Of a DNA stretch of 64,000 nt, positions 8,612 through 16,602 are shown one piece after another; within the stretch, counting starts at the first letter, position 1; each line of letters opens with the position of its first letter. The notes beneath the pieces are model-generated. The model worked only from the letters and a program-made list of their open reading frames with translations, was not told the DNA's origin and did no database searches. The translations under genes and the position numbers were made by a program. The DNA comes from Candidatus Tumulicola sp. (lineage in GTDB: Bacteria > Vulcanimicrobiota > Vulcanimicrobiia > Vulcanimicrobiales > Vulcanimicrobiaceae): positions 1,178,001 to 1,242,000 of the forward strand of contig DASXDT010000006.1 of the NCBI GenBank assembly GCA_036490475.1, in the 5' to 3' direction.

Positions 8612-9378
8612 TCGTCGCGTTGCTGAGCGCGATAGCGCTCGCCGCGTATGCGTTCGCGGCGGCGGCATATCGCGAACGTCTGCCGCATCGCGCGTTTCCG
8701 GCATGGCGTTACGCCTGGTTCGCGTTAGGTGTGCTCGCGATGGCGGTCGCGCTATCGCCGTGGGGCGATCGCGCAGCCGACGCATCGTTTACGGCGCACA
8801 TGCTGCAGCATCTCACGCTGATGCTGATCGGGCCGCCACTCATCTTGCTGGGTGCGCCGTTACTGCTGGCCGCAGCCGTCGCGCCGGCCGCCGTCGCTCG
8901 TACGTTCGGCCATCTGTTGCATCGCGAGGTCGCGCGGATCGCGCTCTCGCCGGTAGCCGGGTTCTTCGCGTTCGTAGCGGTGCTGTGGCTGACGCACCTG
9001 ACGCCGTTGTACGAGGCTTCACTCGAACATCCGGCGCTGCACGTGCTCGAACACGTCGCGTTTATCGGCAGCGCATTTCTCTTTTGGATCTGGGTGGTAC
9101 CGTCGGGCTCGCTGCCGCGGCCGGTCGCCTACCCGGTGCGATTGCTTCTACCGTTTCTGGCCATTCCTCAGGGCGCCTTTCTAGCGGTCGTTTTGCAAAG
9201 CGCGCGCAACGTTTTATATCCGCACTATCTAGCGAGCGAATCGGTCGCGCGTGCGATGGCCGATCAGCGTGCGGGGGCCGAACTCATGTGGCTCGGCGGC
9301 GGAACGTTGTTGTTCGCCGCGTTCGTGGCCGTCGCGTCGGAATGGGCCGCGCGCGAACGGGGTGCGGCATGCGCGTAA
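8608..9378 (+). CDS. ctaG: CtaG-type cytochrome c oxidase assembly protein
   Basis: This 256-residue protein has about seven hydrophobic helices and the caa3_CtaG family signature TAHMLQHLTLMLIGPPLILLG, with a second histidine-rich helix LTHLTPLYEASLEHPALHVLEH. The family is needed to assemble functional caa3-type oxidases, probably through copper delivery. Start GTG at 8608 overlaps the qcrB stop. Its last ten bases overlap the cytochrome c gene. Its position inside the bc half of the locus ties the two complexes together. Confidence 0.88.
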   Translation: MIVALLSAIALAAYAFAAAAYRERLPHRAFPAWRYAWFALGVLAMAVALSPWGDRAADASFTAHMLQHLTLMLIGPPLILLGAPLLLAAAVAPAAVARTFGHLLHREVARIALSPVAGFFAFVAVLWLTHLTPLYEASLEHPALHVLEHVAFIGSAFLFWIWVVPSGSLPRPVAYPVRLLLPFLAIPQGAFLAVVLQSARNVLYPHYLASESVARAMADQRAGAELMWLGGGTLLFAAFVAVASEWAARERGAACA

Positions 9379-10079
9379 CGGTTATCGCCGCGCTGGCATT
9401 CGTGGCAGCGTGCTGCGTCGCAATCGCCGCTTCATCGCAAACGTTGGATGGCGAGCACGTCTACGCGCAGCGCTGCGGTTCGTGCCATGGACTTTCGTTG
9501 CACGGCACCGCCGACGGACCGCCGTTGCTCGGCGTCGGTGCGGCGTACGTAGATTTCATGCTGCGCACCGGACGCATGCCGGCGGCGGTCCCGACCGGCC
9601 AGCCGCTGCACGAACGCGCGTTGCTCGACGACGCGCAAATTCGCGCGGTCGTCACCTACGTCGTGCGCGCGGGCGGCGGCAGTCCGGCGTTGCCGGTGGT
9701 CCGTTCGGGAAATCCGATTCACGGCCGGACAGCATTCGTCAATAACTGTCAAGCGTGTCACGGCGTCTCCGGGCGCGGTGCATCGGTGGGCTACGCCGAG
9801 GTCGCGCCCTCCTTGCTGCAAGCGACGCCGGAAGAAATTGCCGAAGCGATTCGCATCGGTCCGGCCGTGATGCCGCGCTTCGGGCGCGACACGATCGACG
9901 ATAGGACGGTCGACGACATCGTCGCGTACGTAGCATTACTCAAAGAGCGGGATACACGCCTGGGCCAAGGTGGGCTGCAGATCGGCGAAATCGGCCCGGT
10001 CGCCGAGGGATTCATCGCCTGGGCAGTCGGTTTGGGATTGCTGCTGTTGATGTGCCGCTGGATCGGAACGCCGGATTGA
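9369..10079 (+). CDS. Diheme membrane-anchored cytochrome c (QcrC-like)
   Basis: This 236-residue protein has an N-terminal signal/anchor helix (VIAALAFVAACCVAIA), two class I cytochrome c domains with CGSCH (near 37-41) and CQACH (near 129-133), distal Met candidates in GRMPAA and AVMPRFG, and a C-terminal helix AWAVGLGLLLLMCRW. This matches the QcrC subunit of bc-aa3 supercomplexes, where the diheme protein replaces soluble cytochrome c. The ATG at 9369 lies inside the ctaG-like gene (10-base overlap). The gene ends directly against the stop of the convergent SDR gene with no gap. Confidence 0.9.
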   Translation: MRVTVIAALAFVAACCVAIAASSQTLDGEHVYAQRCGSCHGLSLHGTADGPPLLGVGAAYVDFMLRTGRMPAAVPTGQPLHERALLDDAQIRAVVTYVVRAGGGSPALPVVRSGNPIHGRTAFVNNCQACHGVSGRGASVGYAEVAPSLLQATPEEIAEAIRIGPAVMPRFGRDTIDDRTVDDIVAYVALLKERDTRLGQGGLQIGEIGPVAEGFIAWAVGLGLLLLMCRWIGTPD

Positions 10080-10847
10080 TTAGTACGTCGAAGCGATAAG
10101 ACCGCCGTCGATGGCGATCGTTTGCCCCGTAATGTAACTCGCAGCTTCGCTGCATAAGAACGCAACCATTGGTGCGAACTCTTGCGGCGTTGCGACGCGG
10201 CCGATCGGAATCTGGGTTTTCGCAGCCGCATTTAACGCTGCTTCGTCGGGATACAGCTGGCGAAGGCGGTCGGTTATGACGCGGCCCGTTGCGATCGAAT
10301 TCACCGTCACGCCTTGCGACGCGACTTCGATCGAAAGCGTTTTTAACGCCGCGACGAGCGAGGAGCGAAAGGCGTTCGAGAGTGTGAGATTCGCTATAGG
10401 CTGCTTCACCGACGACGACGTGAGTGCCACAATGCGGCCCCATTTGCGGGACACCATCTGCGGCAACATCGCGTACGTGAGCTCGAGCATCGACCGAAGC
10501 ACGGCGCGGTAGCCGGCGTCCCAATCGTCGAGCGACATCGTGGTAAACGTTCCGGGCTTCGGACCCCCGCCGTTCAAAACCAAAATTTCGACCCTGCCAA
10601 ACGCTCTGTCGACGTCGGCGACGAGATGTACGACCGAATCCGGATTGGTCAGATCGACTTCAAATGCGCGTGCGTCGCCCGCGCCGGCCTTGGTGGCGAG
10701 TTCGACAAGCTCGTCGAGCCGATCGCGGCGTCGCGCCGCGACTGCGAGCGTCACGCCCTCGGCAGCGAGCGATAGTGCGACGGCTTTACCCAAACCGGAA
10801 CTCGCGCCGGTGACGAGCGCGACGCGATCGTGAATTTGGAGGTCCAC
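10080..10847 (-). CDS. Short-chain dehydrogenase with atypical active site
   Basis: This 255-residue Rossmann protein has [19 protein letters not shown] for cofactor binding, [10 protein letters not shown] in place of the usual NNAG, and a C-terminal [13 protein letters not shown] as in FabG-like SDRs. The usual catalytic Tyr-x3-Lys is not in place: after TSSSVKQP the sequence reads [16 protein letters not shown], so Phe or Asn stands where Tyr is expected while a Lys is kept. A recognisable SDR subfamily has this NAxR pattern. The substrate is unknown. It follows the Rossmann-like gene by three bases. Confidence 0.85.
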   Translation of the reverse strand: MDLQIHDRVALVTGASSGLGKAVALSLAAEGVTLAVAARRRDRLDELVELATKAGAGDARAFEVDLTNPDSVVHLVADVDRAFGRVEILVLNGGGPKPGTFTTMSLDDWDAGYRAVLRSMLELTYAMLPQMVSRKWGRIVALTSSSVKQPIANLTLSNAFRSSLVAALKTLSIEVASQGVTVNSIATGRVITDRLRQLYPDEAALNAAAKTQIPIGRVATPQEFAPMVAFLCSEAASYITGQTIAIDGGLIASTY

Positions 10848-10850
10848 GCC

Positions 10851-11327
10851 TTAGTTGGTTGTCGTATTGGCCGACTTGAGCGAATCGAATTCGGTGTCGA
10901 GCGAGCGATCCGGTGGTTGTAGTTCGGCCGCATTGCTCAACGGCCCGCGATCGGTCGGGACGCAACCGCATTTTTGAAAGATCGTTTGTGTGATCTGCAT
11001 CGTATCCCGATCGTCCGCGCACAACAACACGTTAGCCCCCGCTTGCGGAAGAACCAGCAGCGCACGAACCAATCGTTGCGTTCCCAAGCGCTTGCCGGTT
11101 GCTTCGAGCGCGGCACGGTCGAAGTGACTGTCGGTCGCGTCGATTAACACCGTCGAGCTCGTTCCTGCAACACCGTCGATCAAACCGAGATCGTATTTGC
11201 CGTTCGCTAAAATCACCACATCGGGGACCGATCCATCGAAGGACGATGTCACGGTATAGCCACCCGAGATCATCAGTTCGCGAGCGGCGTTGGCGCGCGC
11301 GTCTTGCCCGATCACAACGATAGTCAT
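10851..11327 (-). CDS. Short Rossmann-like protein related to NADPH-F420 reductases
   Basis: This 158-residue protein begins MTIVVIGQDARANAARELM, resembling a beta-alpha-beta dinucleotide fold in which the glycine-rich loop has decayed. Its C-terminal half (ANVLLCADDRDTMQITQTIF, then PTDRGPLSNAAELQPPD) resembles the end of NADP-dependent F420 oxidoreductase-like proteins. It is shorter than those (usually about 200-220 residues), and the missing glycines make cofactor binding doubtful. It sits between an RsbW-like kinase gene and the SDR on one strand. Its function is unknown. Confidence 0.6.
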   Translation of the reverse strand: MTIVVIGQDARANAARELMISGGYTVTSSFDGSVPDVVILANGKYDLGLIDGVAGTSSTVLIDATDSHFDRAALEATGKRLGTQRLVRALLVLPQAGANVLLCADDRDTMQITQTIFQKCGCVPTDRGPLSNAAELQPPDRSLDTEFDSLKSANTTTN

Positions 11328-11336
11328 GCTAGCGTC

Positions 11337-11735
11337 TTACCCTCCGATGGCTCGTTTGCCTCGTAGGTCGAAGAGCATGCGAACGCGCGTTCCGCTCTCA
11401 GTAGCGTCGATGGAGACCTCGCGCGCGATGGCGCGGACGATTCGCAAGCCGAATCCTCGATGCGGGCGCGGCGGCCGCTCCAAGAAATGCCCGTGGTCGA
11501 CCACGTCGATCCACAGCGCCGAATCGTCCTCGGTGTGCGCGACCAGCTCCATTTCGGTGGCCGTAACGCCGGCGTGGGCGTAGGCGTGTTCGACGACGTT
11601 GGCCAGTGCCTCACCGACGGCCGTCAATACGTCCTCGACCTTCATAACGTCGACGTCGACGGCGGCCAGAAAGGCTCCTAATGCATGCCGTAGCGGCCGA
11701 GCCCGATCGGCCGAAGCTGCACATCGCAGATGCAA
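11337..11735 (-). CDS. RsbW/SpoIIAB-like ATP-binding protein (putative anti-sigma factor)
   Basis: This protein of about 132 residues has the GHKL ATPase boxes of serine-kinase anti-sigma factors: N-box VGEALANVVEHAY, G1-like WIDVVDHG, and G2 GFGLRIVRAI. Such proteins bind sigma factors or phosphorylate STAS-domain antagonists. No sigma factor or STAS gene lies next to it, so its partner must be elsewhere. The start is uncertain: TTG at 11735 is the longest supported, and a later ATG is possible. It heads the leftward group with the Rossmann-like protein and the SDR. Confidence 0.72.
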   Translation of the reverse strand: MHLRCAASADRARPLRHALGAFLAAVDVDVMKVEDVLTAVGEALANVVEHAYAHAGVTATEMELVAHTEDDSALWIDVVDHGHFLERPPRPHRGFGLRIVRAIAREVSIDATESGTRVRMLFDLRGKRAIGG

Positions 11736-11817
11736 CTCCGATGGTCCCCTCAGGACTGGCCTCTTTTGGTCATACTAGTCATTTTATTACGCTCCAAGGT
11801 CTACCCTTCAGCACCGC
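11736..11817. promoter_or_regulatory. AT-rich divergent intergenic region
   Basis: This gap separates the leftward RsbW-like gene from the rightward membrane protein/RF3 operon. It is noticeably AT-richer than its surroundings (TGGTCATACTAGTCATTTTA near 11768-11787), as expected for promoters. I cannot define exact elements. Confidence 0.3.
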
Positions 11818-12375
11818 ATGCGATCCGCAGGAACAGCCAGCGATTACCGACAGTATCAAGTCGATGCCGGCCGGCATGTTTGCTCAGAAAGGGGATCGCT
11901 AGCGCTTCGTTACCTCGCTTTGGCGACGGTATTAGTGCTCGCCACGGCGATCGTTGTTGCGGGTTGGGGGCTGCGCGACCGTCTGCGTATCAACGTCGGC
12001 GAAGGCCACGGGCGGGGAGGCGCGCCCAATCCGCAGGCATCGACGACGCCGCCGCTCCCATCGGCCTTAGCCGGCGATGCCCCGTGGGCGCTGTCGGCGC
12101 TTCCGGAGTGCTTCGAGCAACTGTCGGTCGATACGGGCCCTCGGGCATTCTTGTCCCGACATCTGCCCGTCGGTTCGGTACGGGTCGCATCGCCGGCACG
12201 GTTGAAGTTCGCCGACTGCACGATTTTCGCGGTCCGCGACGAAGTGTACGTACGACGCGGAGGAGATGCTTTTCGCATCCCGCCGCCCGCGACCTTATAT
12301 CGTTCGCCCGGCCGGCTTTCGTTGTTGCGAGCGACGGGCGGCGGCGGCGAACTGCGCGTCTACCAACCACACTAG
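11818..12375 (+). CDS. Single-pass membrane/secreted protein of unknown function
   Basis: The open frame gives 185 residues. One hydrophobic helix (LALATVLVLATAIVVAGWGL) is followed by a Gly/Pro-rich linker and a domain of about 110 residues containing two cysteines (PECFEQL, FADCTIF), which might form a disulfide outside the cell. The true start is unclear. ATG at 11818 has no good ribosome site, whereas AAAGGGGA near 11889 and a TTG at 11920 would give a protein starting directly at the helix. It precedes prfC by 16 bases. No family recognised. Confidence 0.5.
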   Translation: MRSAGTASDYRQYQVDAGRHVCSERGSLALRYLALATVLVLATAIVVAGWGLRDRLRINVGEGHGRGGAPNPQASTTPPLPSALAGDAPWALSALPECFEQLSVDTGPRAFLSRHLPVGSVRVASPARLKFADCTIFAVRDEVYVRRGGDAFRIPPPATLYRSPGRLSLLRATGGGGELRVYQPH

Positions 12376-12391
12376 CCTGGCGAATCGAATT

Positions 12392-13987
12392 GTGAATCAA
12401 ATCGAAGAAGAAGTCTCCAAACGGCGATCGTTTGCGATCATTTCGCATCCCGACGCCGGCAAAACGACGCTGACCGAAAAATTGCTGCTGTACGGCGGCG
12501 CTATTCATGTTGCCGGCCAAGTGTCGGCGCGCAAGCGCCAACGCCAGGCTGCGAGCGACTGGATGGCGCTCGAACGCGAACGCGGTATTTCGATCACGTC
12601 GACCGTGTTGCAGTTTCCATACGAAGGCTACACGCTCAACCTGCTCGATACGCCGGGTCACCAAGATTTCGGCGAAGATACGTATCGCACGCTGCTGGCC
12701 GCCGATAGCGCGGTGATGTTGATCGACGCGGCCAAAGGCGTCGAGCCGCAGACGAAAAAGCTGTTTGCAATCTGCCGCGAGCGCGGCATTCCGCTCTTTA
12801 CATTCATGAACAAGTTGGATCGCCCGAGTCGCGATCCACTAGAACTGCTGGACGAACTCGAAAGCGTGCTGGGCATCGGCGCGTATCCGATGAACTGGCC
12901 GTTAGGGAGCGGCGATGCGTTTCGCGGCGTGTACGATCGCGAGCTGCGCGAATTGCACGTGTTCGAACGATCGGCGCACGGCGCGACGCGCGCGACCGAA
13001 CGCGTTGTCGATGCCGGCGACGACGCGGTGCTGCAACGCTTAGCAGACGATTCGACGCTGGCGCAGTTCCGCGACGGTCTGGCGCTGCTCGACGGAGCGG
13101 GCGCTTCATTCGATCGCGACGCCATGCTGCGCGGCGAAGTATCGCCGGTGTTTTTCGGCAGCGCGGTCACCAACTTTGGCGTGCGCCCATTCCTCGACCG
13201 TTTCGTAACGATGGCGCCACCGCCGTCTCGTCGGTCACGCGTCGGACCCGGCGACGACGAATTCACCGGCTTCGTCTTTAAAATTCAAGCCAACATGGAT
13301 CCGCGGCATCGCGATCGCATCGCATTCGTGCGGGTGTGCTCGGGCAAGTTCGAGCGCGACATGACCGTGCGCAACGCGCGCACCGGCAAAGAGGTGCGCT
13401 TGTCGCGTGCTATGCGACTGTTCGCCGACGAGCGTGCGTCGATCGACACTGCCTACGCTGGCGACGTAGTCGGTCTTGCCAATCCCGGTGTCTTCGCGAT
13501 CGGCGATGCGCTGTACGACGGCGCTCCGGTCGATTTTGGACCCATCCCCTCCTTCGAGCCGGAACATTTCGCCTTAGTGCGCAGTACGGATACGGCGAGC
13601 TACAAATCGTTCGGAAAAGGCATCGCGCAGTTGCGCGAAGAGGGAGCGGTGCAAGTGTTCTACCCGTACGGCTCGACGCGGACCGAACCGATTCTCGCCG
13701 TGGTCGGCGAGTTGCAGTTCGAGGTCGCCAAGTACCGTTTGGAAGAGGAATACAACGCCAAAACGGTCTTCGATCGCATGGCCCTGTCGCTCGCCCGCCG
13801 GGTAACCGGCGACCCCGCGCGCATCGCGTCGGCGCAGATGCCGTCGAACGCACGTCTCGTCGAGGATTGGGACGGGCACCCGGTCGGTTTGTTCGAGAGC
13901 GAATGGAGCTTGCGGCTCGCACAAGAGTGGAATCCGCAGCTTCAGTTCGTCGCATTTTCCGCAATAGCCGAGGAGGTCGTTTCATAG
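12392..13987 (+). CDS. prfC: Peptide chain release factor 3 (RF3)
   Basis: This 531-residue translational GTPase, close to the E. coli length of 529, recycles RF1/RF2 after termination. Motifs from a GTG start at 12392: P-loop SHPDAGKTTLTEKLL at 18-32, effector region ASDWMALERERGISITS, DTPGHQDFGEDT, and NKLDRPSRDP. The C-terminal half has the RF3 pattern (VVGELQFEVAKYRLEEEYN). An upstream extension of the frame has no family support. Its stop TAG shares one base with the GTG of the next gene, so they are probably co-translated. Confidence 0.96.
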   Translation: MNQIEEEVSKRRSFAIISHPDAGKTTLTEKLLLYGGAIHVAGQVSARKRQRQAASDWMALERERGISITSTVLQFPYEGYTLNLLDTPGHQDFGEDTYRTLLAADSAVMLIDAAKGVEPQTKKLFAICRERGIPLFTFMNKLDRPSRDPLELLDELESVLGIGAYPMNWPLGSGDAFRGVYDRELRELHVFERSAHGATRATERVVDAGDDAVLQRLADDSTLAQFRDGLALLDGAGASFDRDAMLRGEVSPVFFGSAVTNFGVRPFLDRFVTMAPPPSRRSRVGPGDDEFTGFVFKIQANMDPRHRDRIAFVRVCSGKFERDMTVRNARTGKEVRLSRAMRLFADERASIDTAYAGDVVGLANPGVFAIGDALYDGAPVDFGPIPSFEPEHFALVRSTDTASYKSFGKGIAQLREEGAVQVFYPYGSTRTEPILAVVGELQFEVAKYRLEEEYNAKTVFDRMALSLARRVTGDPARIASAQMPSNARLVEDWDGHPVGLFESEWSLRLAQEWNPQLQFVAFSAIAEEVVS

Positions 13988-14373
13988 TGAAGTTCGCTCG
14001 AGTTCTCGTTGCCGTCGCGTGCGCCGCATCGGTTGCCGGATGTTCGTTCCAAAATAAGAACGAGCGCGAAGCCGATTCGATCACGCATGCGGTGATCAAC
14101 AACGATTTGCGACCGGTTCAGAATGATATCGCGAAAGGCGTTACGATTCCGCGCATCAAGGTCGCCGAATGGTCCGACGAACTGAACGCCCAGGGCAAGT
14201 TGAAGTCAATCAAGGAGTTTACCGATGGGTGCGCCCCCGGATGGCATTGCTTCAACCTGGTCTTCGAAAAGCACGCGTACGTGGAGCACATGCAACTCGA
14301 TGAAAACGGCAAGGTCGTGAACTGGAACTTCCACATGGCCCAACCGTCGGCACAGCCTGCAGCCGCATCCTAA
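13987..14373 (+). CDS. Small putative lipoprotein
   Basis: This 128-residue protein starts at GTG immediately after the prfC stop. The N-terminus KFARVLVAVACAASVAGC is a signal sequence ending in a lipobox, so Cys19 would carry the lipid. The mature part is about 110 residues with one Cys pair (DGCAPGWHCFNL) and a final segment rich in A, P and Q. It begins with a charged segment (NEREADSITHAVINN) reminiscent of small secreted stress proteins, but I recognise no family. It is likely on the outer face of a membrane. Confidence 0.65.
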   Translation: MKFARVLVAVACAASVAGCSFQNKNEREADSITHAVINNDLRPVQNDIAKGVTIPRIKVAEWSDELNAQGKLKSIKEFTDGCAPGWHCFNLVFEKHAYVEHMQLDENGKVVNWNFHMAQPSAQPAAAS

Positions 14374-14392
14374 CGTAGCGGAATCAAACCGC

Positions 14393-15349
14393 ATGGCCGT
14401 ATCGTTCGAGGATGTTCGTGCGGCCGCATTGCGGCTCGCGGGCATCGCGCATCGCACCCCAATCGCTCGTTCGCGGACGTTGGACGAGCGTTGCGGCGCG
14501 GTCGTGCTGCTGAAGTGCGAGAACCTGCAGCGGATGGGCGCGTTCAAGTTTCGCGGCGCCTATAACTTCCTATCGCAACTGAGCGAAGCGCAGCGCCGCG
14601 CGGGTGTCGTGGCATTTTCGAGTGGCAACCACGCGCAAGGCGTCGCGCTGGCCGCGCGTCTGCTCGAGATGCCGGCGACGATCGTGATGCCCAGCGACGC
14701 ACCGGCGGTGAAGGTCGAAGCGACGCGCGAGTACGGCGCAGAGATTGTCTTCTACGATCGCAATAACAACGATCGCGAAGCCTTGGCGCAACGTATCGCG
14801 GACGAACGCGAGGCCATCGCCGTTCCACCGTTCGACGATCCCCGCATCATCGCGGGTGCCGGAACCGTCGGCCTGGAGTTGGTGGAAGATGCCGAGCTCG
14901 ACGCGATCGTCACACCGGTCGGTGGCGGCGGTTTGATGAGCGGAACGAGTATCGCGGCGCACGGGATCGATCCGTCGATCGAGATCTATGGCGTCGAGCC
15001 GCAAGCCGGCGACGATTTCGCGCGTTCGATGCGCGCCGACGACCGCATCGAGATACCCGTGCCCACAACGGTCGCAGACGGGCTTCGCACCACGCAGCCT
15101 GGCGAGCACACGTTCGCGATCGCGCGGTCACACGTCAGCGATGTCGTTACCGTAAGTGACGACGAACTGCTGCGCGCGATGCGCTTTGCGTTCGAGCGCA
15201 TGAAGCTCGTGATGGAGCCGAGCGGTGCCGCCGGTCTTGCCGCAATGCTCGAACGTCGCATTCCCGGGCTCGCCGGTAAACGCGTCGGCGTCGTCATCAG
15301 CGGCGGCAACGTCGATGCCGCAACGTTCGCGAGGGCCATAGCAAGCTAG
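14393..15349 (+). CDS. Threonine/serine dehydratase (PLP-dependent)
   Basis: This 318-residue fold-type II PLP enzyme deaminates threonine or serine to the 2-oxo acid. The Schiff-base Lys is in GAFKFRGAYN (Lys52). SSGNHAQGVALAA binds the carboxylate, and VGGGGLMSG holds the phosphate. The C-terminal ACT regulatory domains of biosynthetic IlvA are absent, so it is the short, catabolic (TdcB-like) form, or possibly a serine racemase-like relative. It follows the lipoprotein by 19 bases in the same direction. Confidence 0.9.
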   Translation: MAVSFEDVRAAALRLAGIAHRTPIARSRTLDERCGAVVLLKCENLQRMGAFKFRGAYNFLSQLSEAQRRAGVVAFSSGNHAQGVALAARLLEMPATIVMPSDAPAVKVEATREYGAEIVFYDRNNNDREALAQRIADEREAIAVPPFDDPRIIAGAGTVGLELVEDAELDAIVTPVGGGGLMSGTSIAAHGIDPSIEIYGVEPQAGDDFARSMRADDRIEIPVPTTVADGLRTTQPGEHTFAIARSHVSDVVTVSDDELLRAMRFAFERMKLVMEPSGAAGLAAMLERRIPGLAGKRVGVVISGGNVDAATFARAIAS

Positions 15350-15389
15350 ACGCGGCTCTCCACCCGCAAACTCGGGCACGGACCATGAG

Positions 15390-15740
15390 ATGCCAGTCGA
15401 TTCGGGGTGGTTAGGTCCGGCGAACGTGCTAGTATTCACGGCATTCATACTTCCTGGGTTCATTGCTTGGAAAATCGGTCAGCTTCGCCTACCTCAAGGC
15501 GAGCAAAAGCCACAGGATGTTGCCGCCAACGAGATGGACCGCCTGGCCGGCGGCTGGCGTACAAGCGATAGAACTTTTCATCACGGTGTTTGTTTTGCCC
15601 GTCGTGCTTTCGTGCGCGCTATGGACGGGCAAACGGGGCTCTACGTACCGATAAAGGACGTGCTTACGATGGAGGTGCTCGAAGCCTCGGAAATAATTGA
15701 CGATACGAGAAAAGCCAAGGTCGAAAGGAACGAGTCATGA
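15390..15740 (+). CDS. Small hypothetical protein, N-terminus like DUF6338; possibly frameshifted
   Basis: The frame gives 116 residues. The first 45 (ANVLVFTAFILPGFIAWKIG, then RLPQGEQKPQD) resemble the membrane N-terminus of DUF6338-type proteins. The rest is polar and unlike that family. A second frame across the middle (about 15463-15654) encodes a further hydrophobic helix, ELFITVFVLPVVLSCALW, as would be expected next in such a protein. That suggests an old frameshift or deletion. The final ATGA overlaps a 16-codon ORF. Codon use is less GC-rich than in flanking genes. Its status as an intact gene is uncertain. Confidence 0.4.
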   Translation: MPVDSGWLGPANVLVFTAFILPGFIAWKIGQLRLPQGEQKPQDVAANEMDRLAGGWRTSDRTFHHGVCFARRAFVRAMDGQTGLYVPIKDVLTMEVLEASEIIDDTRKAKVERNES

Positions 15741-15787
15741 AGCGCGAGGGTTCGATCACCCTAAAGAATGGGGAGGAACGAGCGTGA
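15737..15787 (+). CDS. 16-residue ORF linking two small genes
   Basis: This tiny frame (MKREGSITLKNGEERA) starts in an ATGA overlap with the gene before and ends in a GTGA overlap with the gene after, and a GAAAGGAACGA lies just ahead of its ATG. Its sequence looks like a fragment of a larger beta-rich domain rather than a free peptide. It may be a translational bridge, or a relic of a once continuous reading frame. Confidence 0.3.
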   Translation: MKREGSITLKNGEERA

Positions 15788-15933
15788 TTCGCTTCACGAT
15801 CGGCAGCTTACGGGAAGGAGCGAGGCGGCCCGACTTCACCCTTCCGCCCGACCTACCCAAAACGGACGGTCCGTCTTCGTCCGTTCCGCCGCTGCCCTGG
15901 CAGGTGAAGGCGAGCCTTAAAAAAGATCGCTAA
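15784..15933 (+). CDS. Small proline-rich hypothetical protein
   Basis: The frame gives 49 residues from a GTG preceded by a very good ribosome site (GGGGAGGAACGAGC). The sequence IRFTIGSLREGARRPDFTLPP is followed by a Pro/Ser-rich stretch and a basic end (KASLKKDR). There is no helix or signal. It is chained by four-base overlaps to the ORFs before it and ends seven bases from the convergent membrane protein's stop. No family recognised. Confidence 0.4.
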   Translation: MIRFTIGSLREGARRPDFTLPPDLPKTDGPSSSVPPLPWQVKASLKKDR

Positions 15934-15939
15934 CGAAGT

Positions 15940-16593
15940 TTAAAAATTGTGATTCGTTAGTTCTGCAACGGCGTTGGTGTGCATGAGGTCGTTTGTGACC
16001 TCCGGACATGACTTCTGTTCGATCGGATTCCCCATTCTCGTCGCCGACGACAACAACCAACATTTGCCCGGAATAATTGCACAATAGCAAAGTTTGAAGC
16101 CCATGCGCCGGGAAGCAGTTAAAAGCTGCGTTGCAAAATGTTTGCTCTTAATGGAAAACCCGAGACCATTCTCTCCGGGGCGAATCACCATTCCGGGACT
16201 GCCGCTGTCGATCGATATCTCCATCGTGTCGCCAACCGGGCTCCGTTTGATCAGGTTCGGCCCCAACAGCGCGTGCAGCACGCCGATATAACTCGATTGC
16301 TCCTTGCCATCGACCGAAATCGAAAAGCTGCGCATGATTGCCGGTCCGAGCCCGTCGTTTCTGAGTTGAATCCTGACGGTGTTGCCGCTGATGCCCTCGG
16401 AATCCGAAACGTACGGCCAAACCTGCGCGCCGAGCTGCTCTTGCAGAACCTCGGTCTGAGCCACCAGCAATCGGGCTTGCCACCACGAGGCGCAAGCCGC
16501 AACGCTCGAAATCATCAGTGCGCAGAGCGCGATGATGAGGTCGGTACGAATCCCGCGCTCGAGTTTTTGATTACCGTCTTTTCTGTCGCTCAT
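15940..16593 (-). CDS. Membrane-anchored hypothetical protein
   Basis: This 217-residue protein has a charged N-terminus, one helix (DLIIALCALMISSVAACASWW, about 18-38), a short coiled segment (LLVAQTEVLQEQLGAQVWPYV) and a beta-rich extracytoplasmic domain with IQLRNDGLGPAIMRSFSISV. That layout, helix followed by a WPY motif and an NxGxGPA element, recurs in many uncharacterised bacterial proteins and resembles an Ig-like fold. Third-position GC looks lower than in neighbours, and together with the ORFs at 15390-15933 it may be an acquired segment. No function assigned. Confidence 0.6.
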   Translation of the reverse strand: MSDRKDGNQKLERGIRTDLIIALCALMISSVAACASWWQARLLVAQTEVLQEQLGAQVWPYVSDSEGISGNTVRIQLRNDGLGPAIMRSFSISVDGKEQSSYIGVLHALLGPNLIKRSPVGDTMEISIDSGSPGMVIRPGENGLGFSIKSKHFATQLLTASRRMGFKLCYCAIIPGKCWLLSSATRMGNPIEQKSCPEVTNDLMHTNAVAELTNHNF

Positions 16594-16602
16594 TGACCGT
16601 AC

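Noticed and set aside
11990-12664. A 224-codon minus-strand frame across the prfC start
   Set aside because: It overlaps the P-loop region of RF3 and has no family character; it is a shadow frame.
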